DNA of 64,000 bases, from assembly GCF_006658505.1 (NCBI RefSeq), contig NZ_VFUZ01000015.1, positions 62,001 through 126,000 on the forward strand, written 5' to 3'. A program made the position numbers and the translations under genes. This DNA comes from Mesorhizobium sp. B2-4-15 (GTDB lineage Bacteria > Pseudomonadota > Alphaproteobacteria > Rhizobiales > Rhizobiaceae). Positions 1 to 10,260 of this stretch are shown piece after piece. The notes beneath the pieces are model-generated. The model was not told the DNA's origin, did not search any database, and saw only the letters and a list, made by a program, of their open reading frames with translations. Position 1 is the stretch's first letter, and every line of letters begins with the position of its first letter.

Positions 1-1
1 C

Positions 2-499
2 AACATCGTCGAGGATTGCTGCCACATGATGGAGTTGAAGGCGCGCAACAAGGACATCCGCGTCGTCCAGGATTTCGAACCGACATTGCCGCGGCTGTTC
101 GCCGACGAGCGCGCGGTGCGCCAGATCACGCTCAACCTTCTGTCCAACGCCATCAAGTTCACCGCCACCGGCGGCGAAATCCGCGTCCGTGTCGGCTGGA
201 CCGCGGGAGGCGGACAATACATTTCGATCAAGGACAATGGTCCCGGCATCCCCGAGGACGAGATCCCGATCGTGCTTTCAGCCTTCGGCCAGGGCTCGAT
301 CGCCATCAAGAGCGCCGAACAGGGCACCGGCCTTGGCCTGCCCATCGTGCAAGGCTTGCTCGCCATGCACGGCGGCGAGTTCGAGCTGCATTCCAAGCTG
401 CGCGAAGGCACAGAGGCGATCGCCATCTTCCCGCTGAGCCGAGTGATGGAAGAGCTGCCGGCGCTGCCGACCGCGGCGGTGGCGGCACGACGGCGGTAG
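2..499 (+). CDS. Sensor histidine kinase, C-terminal catalytic part (partial)
   Basis: The reading frame is open from the first bases of the window, so only the ATP-binding (HATPase_c) end is present. It shows the N box with LLSNAIKFT, the G1 box DNGPGIPED and the G2 box GTGLGLPIVQ, the order expected of a two-component kinase that autophosphorylates a histidine further upstream. The FGQGS and AIKSAEQGTGLGL segments resemble the PleC/PdhS-type kinases of rhizobia (recognition, not a search). The sensor domain, the phospho-accepting histidine and any partner regulator are outside the window, so the signal is unknown. It converges with cobT, 24 bases away. Confidence 0.85.
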   Translation, partial: NIVEDCCHMMELKARNKDIRVVQDFEPTLPRLFADERAVRQITLNLLSNAIKFTATGGEIRVRVGWTAGGGQYISIKDNGPGIPEDEIPIVLSAFGQGSIAIKSAEQGTGLGLPIVQGLLAMHGGEFELHSKLREGTEAIAIFPLSRVMEELPALPTAAVAARRR

Positions 500-523
500 A
501 GGATCTCATCGGTGCGCGGGCGG

Positions 524-1522
524 CTATGCCCGCACTGCTGCTGCCATTCCCGAACTGGTCAGCGCCGCCGCCTTGATCAGGCCCGCGGCAAGCGCTGCCC
601 CTGCCCCTTCGCCGTGGCTGATACCCAGGTCGAGCAGCGGCCGGAAGCCAAGCAACTCGGCGGCCCTTGCATGCGCGGGCTCCGGCGACAGGCTGGCGAG
701 AACACAATGGTCGAGCGCTGCGGCGTTCGCGGCATACAGCACCGCCGCGGCTGCGGTTGCCGCAAAGCCGTCTAGCAGCACCGGGACGTTCTGCATCCGC
801 GCGGCGAGGATGGCGCCGGCTATCGCCGCGAACTCGCGGCCGCCGACCCTGCGCAGCACTTCGAACGGGTCTTCGAGATGGCCGCCATGAAAGGCCAGGG
901 CCGCATCGACCACCTCCGCCTTGCGGGCCTGCATCGCCGCATCGGCGCCGGATCCCGGACCAATCCAGTCGGCACCCCTGCCTCCGAACAGCGCGGCGAG
1001 CAGGGCGGCGGCGACAGTGGAATTGCCGACGCCGAGATCGCCGAGGCAAAGCAGATCGGTGCCGCCGGCGATCGCTTCCATGCCAAAGGCCATCGTGGCG
1101 GCACAGCCACGCTCGTCGAGCGCGGCATCCTCGATGATGTCGCCGGTCGGGATGTGCAGGGCAAGATCGAACACCTTCAGCCCGAGATCGTTGGCAATGC
1201 AGATCTGGTTGATCGCCGCACCCCCGGCCGCGCACAGCTCGACCGCGTTGGCGGTAGCCGCCACCGGCCGTGGCGAAATACCGTGCCTGACAACGCCATG
1301 ATTGCCGGCAAAGACAGCCATCAACGGCCTTGTCACGGCGGGCGGAGCCCGGCCGCTCCATGCGGCAAACCACGCGGCGATGTCCTCGATGCGGCCGAGC
1401 GAATTGCGTGGCTTGTCGGCCTTGGCAAACAGCGCGCGCACCTGCGCTTCAGCTTTGAGGTCGGCAGCAGGCAGGTTGTCGAGCAGGTTGCGAAAATCGT
1501 CGAAAGGCAGCGCGCTGGTCAT
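524..1522 (-). CDS. cobT: Nicotinate-nucleotide--dimethylbenzimidazole phosphoribosyltransferase CobT
   Basis: CobT makes alpha-ribazole phosphate from nicotinate mononucleotide and 5,6-dimethylbenzimidazole, for the lower ligand of cobalamin. The protein is 332 residues, normal for the family (about 340). It has the conserved start region KPRNSLGRIE, the segment FAGNHGV, the glycine-rich GDLGVGNST and a C-terminal LGISHGEGAGAA in which Glu305 matches the catalytic base. The frame stays open upstream to 1699, but that part has no CobT similarity. The start at 1522 (MTSALPFDD) fits the family, and an ATG at 1537 preceded by AGGA is an alternative. The usual partner genes cobS/cobU are not in the window. 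Confidence 0.93.
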   Translation of the reverse strand: MTSALPFDDFRNLLDNLPAADLKAEAQVRALFAKADKPRNSLGRIEDIAAWFAAWSGRAPPAVTRPLMAVFAGNHGVVRHGISPRPVAATANAVELCAAGGAAINQICIANDLGLKVFDLALHIPTGDIIEDAALDERGCAATMAFGMEAIAGGTDLLCLGDLGVGNSTVAAALLAALFGGRGADWIGPGSGADAAMQARKAEVVDAALAFHGGHLEDPFEVLRRVGGREFAAIAGAILAARMQNVPVLLDGFAATAAAAVLYAANAAALDHCVLASLSPEPAHARAAELLGFRPLLDLGISHGEGAGAALAAGLIKAAALTSSGMAAAVRA

Positions 1523-1719
1523 GTCGTGAGCAATCATTCCTGGAGTTGGTGAGCGGCATAGCCGCGTTGCGCGATCGGCACAACCTTCCCTGATCATTGT
1601 CCCTGGTTGCCGCAAAGGCGGCCGCGGAAGGCGCGATCGCGAGGGCTTGCATTGGCTTTGCCGTTGCACCATGTGGGAGTGGAAGAGCGGATTCCGCACG
1701 GGTCCCTCGAGAGAAAGTC

Positions 1720-1950
1720 ATGACGGCCATCGAATCTCCCTGCATCCTGGTCTGTTCGATCGATGTGAAAACCGGCTTCTGCTTCGGTTGCGGCCGCACG
1801 CGCGATGAAATCGGCGCCTGGATGGGCATGACGCAGGAAGCACGCCGCAGTGTGATGGCTGAACTGCCGGCCCGGCTGGAAACGGTCGAGCGCCGGCCTC
1901 GCCGGGAAACGCGCCGTACCCGCATGGCGCGCGAACGCGACGCACTTTGA
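1720..1950 (+). CDS. DUF1289 family small cysteine-rich protein
   Basis: A 76-residue protein with the DUF1289 pattern: CILVCSIDV near the N terminus, then FCFGCGRTRDEI and a W-x-x-M segment. The four cysteines (two CxxxC/CxxC-like pairs) suggest a metal or Fe-S site, as the family is usually described; function is unknown. The C terminus is a basic tail rich in arginine. The frame is open upstream to 1597, but the ATG at 1720 begins the conserved part. The gene ends 10 bases before the protease gene on the same strand, so the two are probably co-transcribed. Divergent from cobT. Confidence 0.85.
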   Translation: MTAIESPCILVCSIDVKTGFCFGCGRTRDEIGAWMGMTQEARRSVMAELPARLETVERRPRRETRRTRMARERDAL

Positions 1951-1960
1951 TGAGGCGGTG

Positions 1961-2665
1961 ATGGGCCGGTTATTCTGGATAGTGATGGCAGTGATCGGGG
2001 TGGGAGCGGTCCTGCTCATGATCAACGATTCCGCCGGCAGCACGCTCGGCATCGAGAATTACGATTTCGGCCGGCTGATCTGGCTTGGTGCCTTCGGCGC
2101 CCTCATCGGCGCCGGCCTGCTTCGTTCCGGCCGCCCCTTGGGCGCCATGGCCCGCAACCTCGGCGCTTGGGTGGCCATCGTGCTCGCGCTGGTCGCAGGC
2201 TATCAGTATCGCTACGAACTGCAGGATATCGCCAGCCGGGTCACCGCCGGCCTCGTTCCCGGCAGTCCGCTGGCGCTCGGTGTCGAAGACGGCCATGCCA
2301 CGGTGACCCTTGACAAGGCCGACAACGGTCATTTCGAAGCGCGCATCCTGGTCAATGGCAATCCGGTACGTGCCGTCGTCGACACCGGCGCGACCAGCAC
2401 GGTGCTGACCTCGGAGGATGCGCAAGCGGCCGGCTTCAATCCGGCCGCGCTCAACTACACGATACCGGTTTCGACAGCCAACGGCATGGCACGCGCCGCG
2501 GCTGTGAAGACCGACCAAGTGGCGATCGGCGGCATCGTGCGCAAGGACATGACGGTGATGGTCGCGGCGCCAGGCATGCTGAGCCAAAGCCTGCTCGGCA
2601 TGAATTTCATCGGCTCGCTGTCGGGCTTCGACGTGCGCGGCGATCGTATGATCCTCAGGGACTAA
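1961..2665 (+). CDS. Membrane-anchored retropepsin-like aspartic protease (TIGR02281 type)
   Basis: A 234-residue protein. Three hydrophobic segments (about residues 3-20, 38-54 and 66-82) precede a single-domain aspartic protease fold with the catalytic VVDTGATSTVLT motif, Asp141. Only one DTGA motif is present, so the active form should be a homodimer, as in retropepsins. This matches the TIGR02281 'clan AA aspartic protease' family of alphaproteobacteria, whose substrates are unknown. A GTG at 1958 is possible, but the ATG at 1961 has an AGG at good spacing. It converges with dusA, with only two bases between the stop codons. Confidence 0.85.
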   Translation: MGRLFWIVMAVIGVGAVLLMINDSAGSTLGIENYDFGRLIWLGAFGALIGAGLLRSGRPLGAMARNLGAWVAIVLALVAGYQYRYELQDIASRVTAGLVPGSPLALGVEDGHATVTLDKADNGHFEARILVNGNPVRAVVDTGATSTVLTSEDAQAAGFNPAALNYTIPVSTANGMARAAAVKTDQVAIGGIVRKDMTVMVAAPGMLSQSLLGMNFIGSLSGFDVRGDRMILRD

Positions 2666-2667
2666 GG

Positions 2668-3663
2668 TCAGGCCGCCTCGGCTGCTGCTCCCCCGAACTC
2701 GACAGCCTCGAAAGCCTTCTTCAGCACGACGGGCCCGGCGCCTGGCCGCGTCGCGTCCGTCGACAGGATCTGGCGGTAGCGCCGCGCACCGGGCAGCCCA
2801 TGGAACAGCCCGACCATATGGCGAGTGACATGGCCCAGCCGCCCGCCCTGCTCGATGTGGTATGCCGCATAATCCGCCATCGCATCGATCAGCGCGGCGA
2901 AATCGAACGCCTCGGGCTTCGCGCCGTAGAACGCGGCATCGACGCCGGCCAGAATGCCGGGCGTGTGGTAGGCGGCGCGGCCAAGCATGGCGCCGTCGAC
3001 ATGATCGAGATGCACGCGCGCTTCTTCAAGCGACTGAATGCCGCCATTGATGCCGATGAATTTGTTCGGTTTTCCAGCCTTCAGCCGATAGACCCTGTTA
3101 TAGTCGAGCGGCGGGATGTCCCGGTTTTCCTTGGGACTCAGCCCTTCAAGCCACGCTTTGCGTGCATGCACCCACAAAGCGTCGGCGCCGGCATCGAAAA
3201 CCCCGTCGGCCAGCGCATCGAGTGCTGGCTCAGGATCCTGTTCGTCGACGCCAATCCGGCACTTGACCGTGACGGGTATTGCCACCCCCGCTTTCATCGC
3301 CTTGACGCAGTCGGCGACGAGGTTGGGCACTTTCATCAGGCAAGCGCCGAACGTGCCCGACTGGACGCGGTCGGACGGGCAGCCGACGTTGAGATTGATC
3401 TCGTCATAACCGAACGCTTGGCCGATGCGCGCAGCCTCGGCAAGCTTCGCCGGGTCGGAGCCGCCGAGCTGCAAGGCAACGGGATGTTCCGCCGCATCAA
3501 AGCCGAGCAGCCTTTCGCGCGCGCCCTGGATGACCGCGTCGGCCACCACCATTTCTGTATAGAGCAGCGCACGGCTCGTCAGCTGGCGATGGAAGAACCG
3601 GCAATGGCGGTCCGTCCAGTCCATCATCGGCGCGATGGAAATTGGGCTGCCTAATCCATTCAT
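2668..3663 (-). CDS. dusA: tRNA-dihydrouridine synthase A
   Basis: DusA reduces uridine 20/20a in the tRNA D loop with FMN and NADPH. The 331-residue protein has the N-terminal SIAPMMDWTDRHCR that marks the DusA branch, the active-site NVGCPSDRV with Cys95, the TVKCRIGVD strand and the ARKAWLEGLSPKENR loop typical of DusA, then an INGGI phosphate-binding turn. Length is normal (about 330). No partner gene is adjacent upstream, where a gene-poor stretch begins. Confidence 0.95.
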   Translation of the reverse strand: MNGLGSPISIAPMMDWTDRHCRFFHRQLTSRALLYTEMVVADAVIQGARERLLGFDAAEHPVALQLGGSDPAKLAEAARIGQAFGYDEINLNVGCPSDRVQSGTFGACLMKVPNLVADCVKAMKAGVAIPVTVKCRIGVDEQDPEPALDALADGVFDAGADALWVHARKAWLEGLSPKENRDIPPLDYNRVYRLKAGKPNKFIGINGGIQSLEEARVHLDHVDGAMLGRAAYHTPGILAGVDAAFYGAKPEAFDFAALIDAMADYAAYHIEQGGRLGHVTRHMVGLFHGLPGARRYRQILSTDATRPGAGPVVLKKAFEAVEFGGAAAEAA

Positions 3664-4073
3664 ATTCTTGTCATTTCAGCTTCAGCCTGTCCAACGGCTC
3701 ATTGGAGCGACCGCGAAATTCACCTGCGCCCCTATAGCCGAAAACAGGCCGAATTGCCAGAAGGCGCCATATCGGCCGCCCCTGTCGCCTGATCGATGTC
3801 CTCGGTGGAAACTCGACCTCCTCCCGCGGATGCCGCGCCTTCTCGATTTGAGGAGCGCGGGTCGCGTTGGTTTGCTGCGGGTACCTCTGCGATTTGTCTC
3901 CCGAGCAGCCCAGCTCCTGCAGCGGCGCGGCCGGCCGCGCAAAACCATTCGGCGGGGCACCAGACATAGGCAAAGTGGAGGCGCGCTTTCACTGGAACGG
4001 CGGACCTCAGAGGCCTGCGCAAGAGCTATCTGAACATGCGCGAAGAATGGCAAGGCCGTTCCTCGCGCCGTCC
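3664..4073. other. Gene-poor stretch, no supported gene
   Basis: No ORF here has a recognisable family, a convincing ribosome binding site or the codon pattern of the neighbours. The overlapping frames on both strands give arginine- and serine-rich translations typical of shadow frames in GC-rich DNA. It is upstream of dusA on the minus strand and should contain that gene's promoter, but no clear -35/-10 pair was recognised. Confidence 0.5.
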
Positions 4074-4269
4074 CTACAGCGCCACGTCGACAGCCACAAC
4101 GCCCTCTGTGAAGCGTGAGAGAAGCTCGCGGAACTGCTTCGGCGAATTGGTCCTCATGAACAAGGACCCATGTCCGAGCCAGCCGACCTGCATGGCGCGA
4201 TCGAAGAGGTATTCCCGACGCTCGTGCAGCCGAGATGCGCGAAGGGCGATCTCAGGTAGTCACCTTCAT
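4074..4269 (-). pseudogene. Possible small protein gene, intact (39 aa) or frameshifted (about 64 aa)
   Basis: The minus strand holds a well-formed 39-codon frame from an ATG at 4193 to a TAG at 4074, including RTNSPKQFRELL and EGVVAVDVAL. The same frame continues upstream of that ATG as protein-like sequence (IALRASRLHERREYLF) without a start, until a stop near 4255. Just before that, an ATG at 4269 opens MKVTT in another frame. One base deleted near 4253 would join the two parts. The gene lies 60 bases behind the DUF982 gene on the same strand. No family recognised. Either a short real gene or a decayed one. Confidence 0.3.
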
Positions 4270-4329
4270 GGCAGCGCAAAAACCGCCGCGGCCATCGCGG
4301 ACGTGGCGGTTAAGTTCGAGGCAATGCGG

Positions 4330-4632
4330 CTACCGCCGCAATGCGTGAACGCTCGCCATGGTGTCGCTGCCTATCGGCATCGCCATGTCATCATCGAGAA
4401 GCCGCGTGATCCGGGCAAAGCCGGTGAACGCTTTCCTTGCTTCCTCGGCCGACATCTGGCCCGACAGGGCAGCCGAGCAGCAGTTCAGCGCACACTGATA
4501 TACAGGGCCACGCCTTCCCGTTGGCCATTTGCGCAGGAAAACCATCGCTTCGGCAACACTATCTACTTCTTCTACAGGGTGTCCCTGCCCGCGCGATATC
4601 CGCACGGGCGAAAAGAAATGCAGGCAGTCCAT
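4330..4632 (-). CDS. DUF982 domain protein
   Basis: A 100-residue protein of the DUF982 type, common in many copies in Rhizobium and Mesorhizobium. It shows the N-terminal FFSPVRI, the middle AMVFLRKWPTGRRGPVYQCAL and the C-terminal EEARKAFTGFAR, the order usual for the family; function is unknown. The start is set at 4632 because the sequence before it reads GGGAGGAAACT, an excellent ribosome binding site. A longer frame to 4674 has none. It stands alone in a gene-poor stretch between dusA and the permease gene, which may point to a mobile or recently acquired segment. Confidence 0.75.
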   Translation of the reverse strand: MDCLHFFSPVRISRGQGHPVEEVDSVAEAMVFLRKWPTGRRGPVYQCALNCCSAALSGQMSAEEARKAFTGFARITRLLDDDMAMPIGSDTMASVHALRR

Positions 4633-5074
4633 AGTTTCCTCCCGGTCGATCGCGATGCGCTCGATCGAACCCAATGAAACGCGTCATCTGGCGGTTGGTT
4701 CCATGCAGAACGTAAAATCTTTAAAAAATCCGCCGGTCGAAAGCGGCCGCCGAAGGAGCTGGCTACACCGTCGGAAAAAAAAGGACAGGCCACTTTACGG
4801 CCGGGTGGTAGTCCTTTACCTCCAGCCGCCCGAACGGCAGTGGTCCCACTGTGATCGGGCACCGCCTGGACAGCATCGCCGTTACCGAAATTCGAATCAC
4901 CCGGCCGGTGGGATTCAGCAGCGGCCCACCATTGGGGTCCCACGATAATCGCGGTTCGCATTGAATATCTTTAAGGTCAAAGCCGACAAATGGTTGCTTG
5001 CCGGTTCCCCAGCGTCAGGCTTAACCTCTGCGGTCAACGCGTGAGGGCGCGTTCTGGCAAAAGGGGACGTTGCA
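4633..5074. other. Intergenic stretch between DUF982 gene and NCS1 permease
   Basis: No supported gene. It should hold the divergent promoters of the DUF982 gene (minus) and the permease (plus). A-rich runs occur around 4727-4736 and 4779-4787. A GGGGA about nine bases before the permease ATG is its likely ribosome binding site. No palindromic operator or riboswitch was recognised. Confidence 0.4.
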
Positions 5075-6532
5075 ATGACAATACAAGGTGCATCGCCTGA
5101 CTTATACAACGAGGATCTCGCTCCTGCGAAAATCCGCAATTGGGGACCGTTTTCGATCTTCAACGTCTGGACGTCGGACGTCCATAGCCTCTGGGGCTAT
5201 TATCTCGCCGCCAGCCTGTTTCTGTTCTGCGGCGGCTTCGTCAATTTTATTATCGCAATCGGCATCGGCTCGCTGATCATCTATGCGCTGATGAACATGG
5301 TCGGCTATGCGGGCGTGAAGACGGGCGTGCCCTACCCTGTTCTTGCCCGCGCTTCCTTCGGTATCTGGGGCGCCAACATACCGGCGCTGGTACGCGCGAT
5401 CGTCGCCTGCTTCTGGTACGGCGCGCAAACGGCGGCCGCCTCCGGCGCGATCGTCGCCCTGCTGATCCGCTCGCAATGGTTCGCCGATTTCAACGCCAGT
5501 ACGCATTTCCTCGGCCATTCCGGCCTGGAGGTGATCTGCTTCGTGGTCATCTGGGCGCTGCAACTGCTGATCATCCAGAAGGGCATGGAAACGGTGCGCC
5601 GCTTCCAGGACTGGGCCGGGCCTGCCGTCTGGGTGATGATGCTGATCCTGGCGGTCTATCTCTGCGTCAAATCCGGTACCTTCGCTTTCACCAGCGACAT
5701 CCCGATGGACGTGCTGAAGGAAAAGACCAAGGACGCGGGCGTGCCGGGCGAACCGGGTTCATGGACCTCGCTGTTCGCGGTGGCCGCCATCTGGGTGACC
5801 TATTTCTCGGCGCTCTATCTCAACTTCTGCGATTTCGCCCGCTACGCGCCGGACAAGGCCGCGTTGCGCAAGGGCAACATCTGGGGCCTGCCGGTCAACC
5901 TGATCCTGTTCTCGCTGGTCGCCGGCGTCACCACTATCGCCGCCTATGACGTCTATCACGAGGTCCTGCTGCACCCTGACCAGATCTCGGCCAAGTTCGA
6001 CAGCTGGTTCCTGGCCGCGCTCGCCGCCTTGACCTTCGCCGTCGCGACGCTCGGCATCAACGTCGTGGCGAACTTCGTCTCGCCGGCATTCGACTTCTCC
6101 AACGTCTTCCCACGTCAGATCGATTTCAAGAAGGGCGGCTACATCGCGGCTATCATCGCGCTTGTGCTCTATCCCTTCGCCCCGTGGGAAGGCAGCGCCG
6201 CGTCCTTCGTCAACATCATCGGCGCGACGATGGGGCCGATTTTCGGCGTCATGATGGTCGACTACTACCTCATCCGGAAGGGCGAGGTCGATGTCGAGGC
6301 GCTCTACCGCGAGGACGGCGAATTCCGCTTCCAGGGTGGATGGCATGTCAATGCCTTCATCGCCGCCGGCATCGGCGCGGTCTTCTCGTCGATCCTGCCG
6401 AACTTCACCAATTGGCTCCCGTCCTGGTGGGGCGTCTATGGCTGGTTCTTCGGCGTCGCTATCGCCGGCATCATCTATTATGTGCTGCGCACCGCCGCCG
6501 TGGGTGCGGGCGCCAGGATGGCGAAGGCTTGA
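5075..6532 (+). CDS. NCS1-family nucleobase:cation symporter
   Basis: A 485-residue membrane protein with about twelve hydrophobic segments. The N-terminal NEDLAPAKIRNWGPFSIFNVW and the following DVHSLWGYYLAASLF are typical of the nucleobase-cation-symport-1 family (Mhp1, PucI, CodB and fungal Fur/Fcy relatives), as are GVPYPVLARASFGIWG and the NFVSPAFDFSNVFP region. Members import uracil, cytosine, allantoin, hydantoins or related compounds with Na+ or H+. The substrate cannot be told from sequence, and no catabolic gene is directly adjacent. It ends in a heptanucleotide hairpin array shared with the convergent DUF1697 gene. Confidence 0.9.
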   Translation: MTIQGASPDLYNEDLAPAKIRNWGPFSIFNVWTSDVHSLWGYYLAASLFLFCGGFVNFIIAIGIGSLIIYALMNMVGYAGVKTGVPYPVLARASFGIWGANIPALVRAIVACFWYGAQTAAASGAIVALLIRSQWFADFNASTHFLGHSGLEVICFVVIWALQLLIIQKGMETVRRFQDWAGPAVWVMMLILAVYLCVKSGTFAFTSDIPMDVLKEKTKDAGVPGEPGSWTSLFAVAAIWVTYFSALYLNFCDFARYAPDKAALRKGNIWGLPVNLILFSLVAGVTTIAAYDVYHEVLLHPDQISAKFDSWFLAALAALTFAVATLGINVVANFVSPAFDFSNVFPRQIDFKKGGYIAAIIALVLYPFAPWEGSAASFVNIIGATMGPIFGVMMVDYYLIRKGEVDVEALYREDGEFRFQGGWHVNAFIAAGIGAVFSSILPNFTNWLPSWWGVYGWFFGVAIAGIIYYVLRTAAVGAGARMAKA

Positions 6533-6533
6533 T

Positions 6534-6592
6534 AGGAATAGGCAGTAGGGAGTGGGAACAACACACCCTACTGCCTACTGCCTACTGCCTAT
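6534..6592. repeat. Heptanucleotide hairpin array between convergent genes
   Basis: The plus strand reads one left arm (ATAGGCAGTAGGG), a short spacer, then CCCTA followed by three tandem copies of CTGCCTA. The arms are inverted repeats, so the transcript can fold into a long hairpin from either strand. It fills the whole space between the permease stop (6532) and the DUF1697 gene, whose final codons and TAG stop (6582-6584) lie inside the array. A bidirectional terminator is the simplest role. A related array lies after gltA at 32513-32570. Confidence 0.7.
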
Positions 6593-7127
6593 CTTCGACC
6601 ATCTCGGCCAGCTTGCGCACCGTGTTCCAATTGCGCGACGTGCCTATGCCCATGCGCTTGTGATTGGCCGCGGCAAGCAACCGCGAGCTCGGCCTCTCAC
6701 GCGAGAACACCAGCCATATATCGCCGCTGACCAGGAGCACCTTTTCGTCCTCGGCGGCATAGGCCTGAAGCCCCGATATGGCGTCTTCGGCCACGGGTTT
6801 GCGCATCACGCGCACCGCGACCTGGTCGCCGGCTTCCACCGATTCGGTCGGGAATGGATTGCACGCCGCGAGTTTCAGCCAATCTCCGGCACCACGGACA
6901 ATGATGTCGACGTGGCGACCAAAGGCCTTTTCGAAGGTGGCCTCCAGCCGCTTTTCAAGCGCGGGGATCGAGGTCCTTTCACTCTCGAAGACAAGGTTGC
7001 CGGTCGCCGCCAAAGTGCGAACGTTCTTCAGGCCAAGGCCTTCCGCCATCGCCTTGAGGTCCGACATGACAACCCGACGCCCCTCGCCGAGGATGATGCT
7101 GTAGAGGAGCGCGACATAGGTCCGCAT
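6582..7127 (-). CDS. DUF1697 family protein
   Basis: A 181-residue protein with the DUF1697 layout: an N-terminal strand MRTYVALLYSIILGEG followed by MSDLKAMAEGLGLKNVRTL, ATGNLVFES, the FPTES turn, and the C-terminal TSRNWNTVRKLAEM, where the T-x-RNWNTV-x-KL motif is the strongest family mark. The function of DUF1697 is unknown. Its last codons overlap the heptanucleotide hairpin array. It lies 25 bases downstream of pyrG on the same strand and may be read through from it. Confidence 0.88.
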   Translation of the reverse strand: MRTYVALLYSIILGEGRRVVMSDLKAMAEGLGLKNVRTLAATGNLVFESERTSIPALEKRLEATFEKAFGRHVDIIVRGAGDWLKLAACNPFPTESVEAGDQVAVRVMRKPVAEDAISGLQAYAAEDEKVLLVSGDIWLVFSRERPSSRLLAAANHKRMGIGTSRNWNTVRKLAEMVEDRQ

Positions 7128-7152
7128 GGGGTAAAGCCCGCTTGGCGGAGGC

Positions 7153-8781
<1,629 letters not shown>

Positions 8782-8876
8782 GGGATTCATCGCTTAACGC
8801 GGCCTGATTGATTCCGCCAGAGAAAAAACCGCCGCGAAGGATTTTTCTCGAGAAGGCGCCGGAGACGAGGCAAAAC

Positions 8877-8902
8877 AAAAGGGCCGGCTGAGCCGGCCCT
8901 TT
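8877..8902 (-). terminator. Rho-independent terminator of the L,D-transpeptidase gene
   Basis: A perfect stem GGGCCGGC/GCCGGCCC with a three-base loop, flanked by A's on the left and T's on the right. Read on the minus strand, the stem is followed by CCCTTTTGTTTTG, a U-rich tail in RNA. It sits 20 bases past the transpeptidase stop codon and before the pyrG promoter. Confidence 0.88.
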
Positions 8903-8921
8903 CGGCATGTTGGTGGAAGCG

Positions 8922-10049
8922 TCAGATGATGACGACTTTGGTGCCGATCCTGACGCGGCTGTAGAGGTCCATGACGTGCTCGTTCATCATCCGGAAGCAG
9001 CCGTTGGAGGCGCTGGTTCCGATCGACTGCGGCGCGATCGTGCCATGGATGCGCAGATGCGTGTCCTTCTTGCCGTCATAGAGGTAGATGGCGCGCGCGC
9101 CGAGCGGGTTCTGGCCGCCTCCAGGCATGCCGTCCTTGTACTGGCCGTAATGCTTGGGCTCGCGCTTCTGCATGTCGAGCGTCGGAATCCAGCGCGGCCA
9201 TTCCTGCTTGTCGCCGACAGCAACGGTGCCCTTGAACTGCAGGCCTTCACGGCCGACCGCGATCGCATAGCGACGGGCAGTGGACGATGATTCGACGAGA
9301 TAGAGACGGCGGGCGCTGGTGTCGATGACGATGGTGCCTGCTTCGTAGCCGGTGAACTCCACGTCCTGCGGCACGAATTCCGGTTTCACCTTGAACGGCT
9401 TCTTGGCGTCTCGCTTGGCAAGGGCCGAGTCAAGGGCGCGCGTCTCGGGCAGATAGCTTATCGACGATCCGGAAGAGGTGCCGCCGAACAGGCCTGCGAA
9501 CAGGCCGCCACCGCCAGTGTTCTGCTTCTGGCCTAGCGCCTCGCTGCGCAACTCGCCATTGTTACCGGTCAATGCGACGTTCATCGCCTCGGCTGGGATT
9601 GGTTCGGCGGACTGGATCGGCTGAATCGGCGCCACTGGTTCGATGATCCTGATGGTCTTCTTGGAAGGCTTCGCCTCGGCCACTTCGGTCGCCGGGGCAC
9701 TCTTGCCCTTGTTGGCCAGGAAGGCCTGCCGTTCCGCCTCGGCTTTGGCTTTTGCCGCCTCGCGCATCGCCAGCTTCCTGGCTTCCAGCGCCTTGGTCTT
9801 GGCATCTTCCTTGTCGGCGGCGACCTTGGCCTCGATCTTCTCGATCTGGGCGAGATCGGCCGGCGTCGGGTTTTTCTTCTTCTTGAGAAGCCTCAACTGC
9901 GCCGCATCGCTCTTGACTGCGACGTTGATGGCGTCGGTTTTCTCGACCGACTGATTGGCGGCCAGATTGGCCGGTACGCCGGCGAAGGCCGGGGAACCGA
10001 GGCCAAGTACGGCGCAAAGTCCCAGGAGAATGAAGCTGCGAAGCTGCAT
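8922..10049 (-). CDS. Periplasmic L,D-transpeptidase (YkuD domain)
   Basis: A 375-residue exported protein. A signal peptide (residues 1-23, ending SPAFAG) is followed by a long low-complexity region rich in Lys, Ala and Glu (about 60-130, probably coiled or extended) and then a YkuD catalytic domain (about 235-375). The active-site pattern is complete: His335 in RIHGTIAP and Cys351 in SNGCFRMM. The family makes 3-3 cross-links in peptidoglycan or attaches lipoproteins to it, which is prominent in Rhizobiales with polar growth. Which reaction this copy performs is not decidable here. It ends in a strong terminator. Confidence 0.92.
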   Translation of the reverse strand: MQLRSFILLGLCAVLGLGSPAFAGVPANLAANQSVEKTDAINVAVKSDAAQLRLLKKKKNPTPADLAQIEKIEAKVAADKEDAKTKALEARKLAMREAAKAKAEAERQAFLANKGKSAPATEVAEAKPSKKTIRIIEPVAPIQPIQSAEPIPAEAMNVALTGNNGELRSEALGQKQNTGGGGLFAGLFGGTSSGSSISYLPETRALDSALAKRDAKKPFKVKPEFVPQDVEFTGYEAGTIVIDTSARRLYLVESSSTARRYAIAVGREGLQFKGTVAVGDKQEWPRWIPTLDMQKREPKHYGQYKDGMPGGGQNPLGARAIYLYDGKKDTHLRIHGTIAPQSIGTSASNGCFRMMNEHVMDLYSRVRIGTKVVII

Positions 10050-10260
10050 GGCGAGATCCGATCGTTCAATGCTTGTTGCCCACGGCGTCGCCCGGCGTCC
10101 CCCAAGGACACCGAAAATGCCGCGTGCAATCTATAGTCGAATAAGCTCGGCGGTCTCAAGCGCGAGACCTCGCTGCTACGCGTCGAATCTTCGTGATCGC
10201 GCAGCATTTGCCGCGACTGTGTTCAAACGACAACAGGTCGCGGTTTGGGAGAAGTGGAGG

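Noticed and set aside
10150..10180. GGTCTC...GAGACC hairpin between secG and the L,D-transpeptidase gene
   Set aside because: Short six-base stem without a T run; not strong enough to call a terminator.
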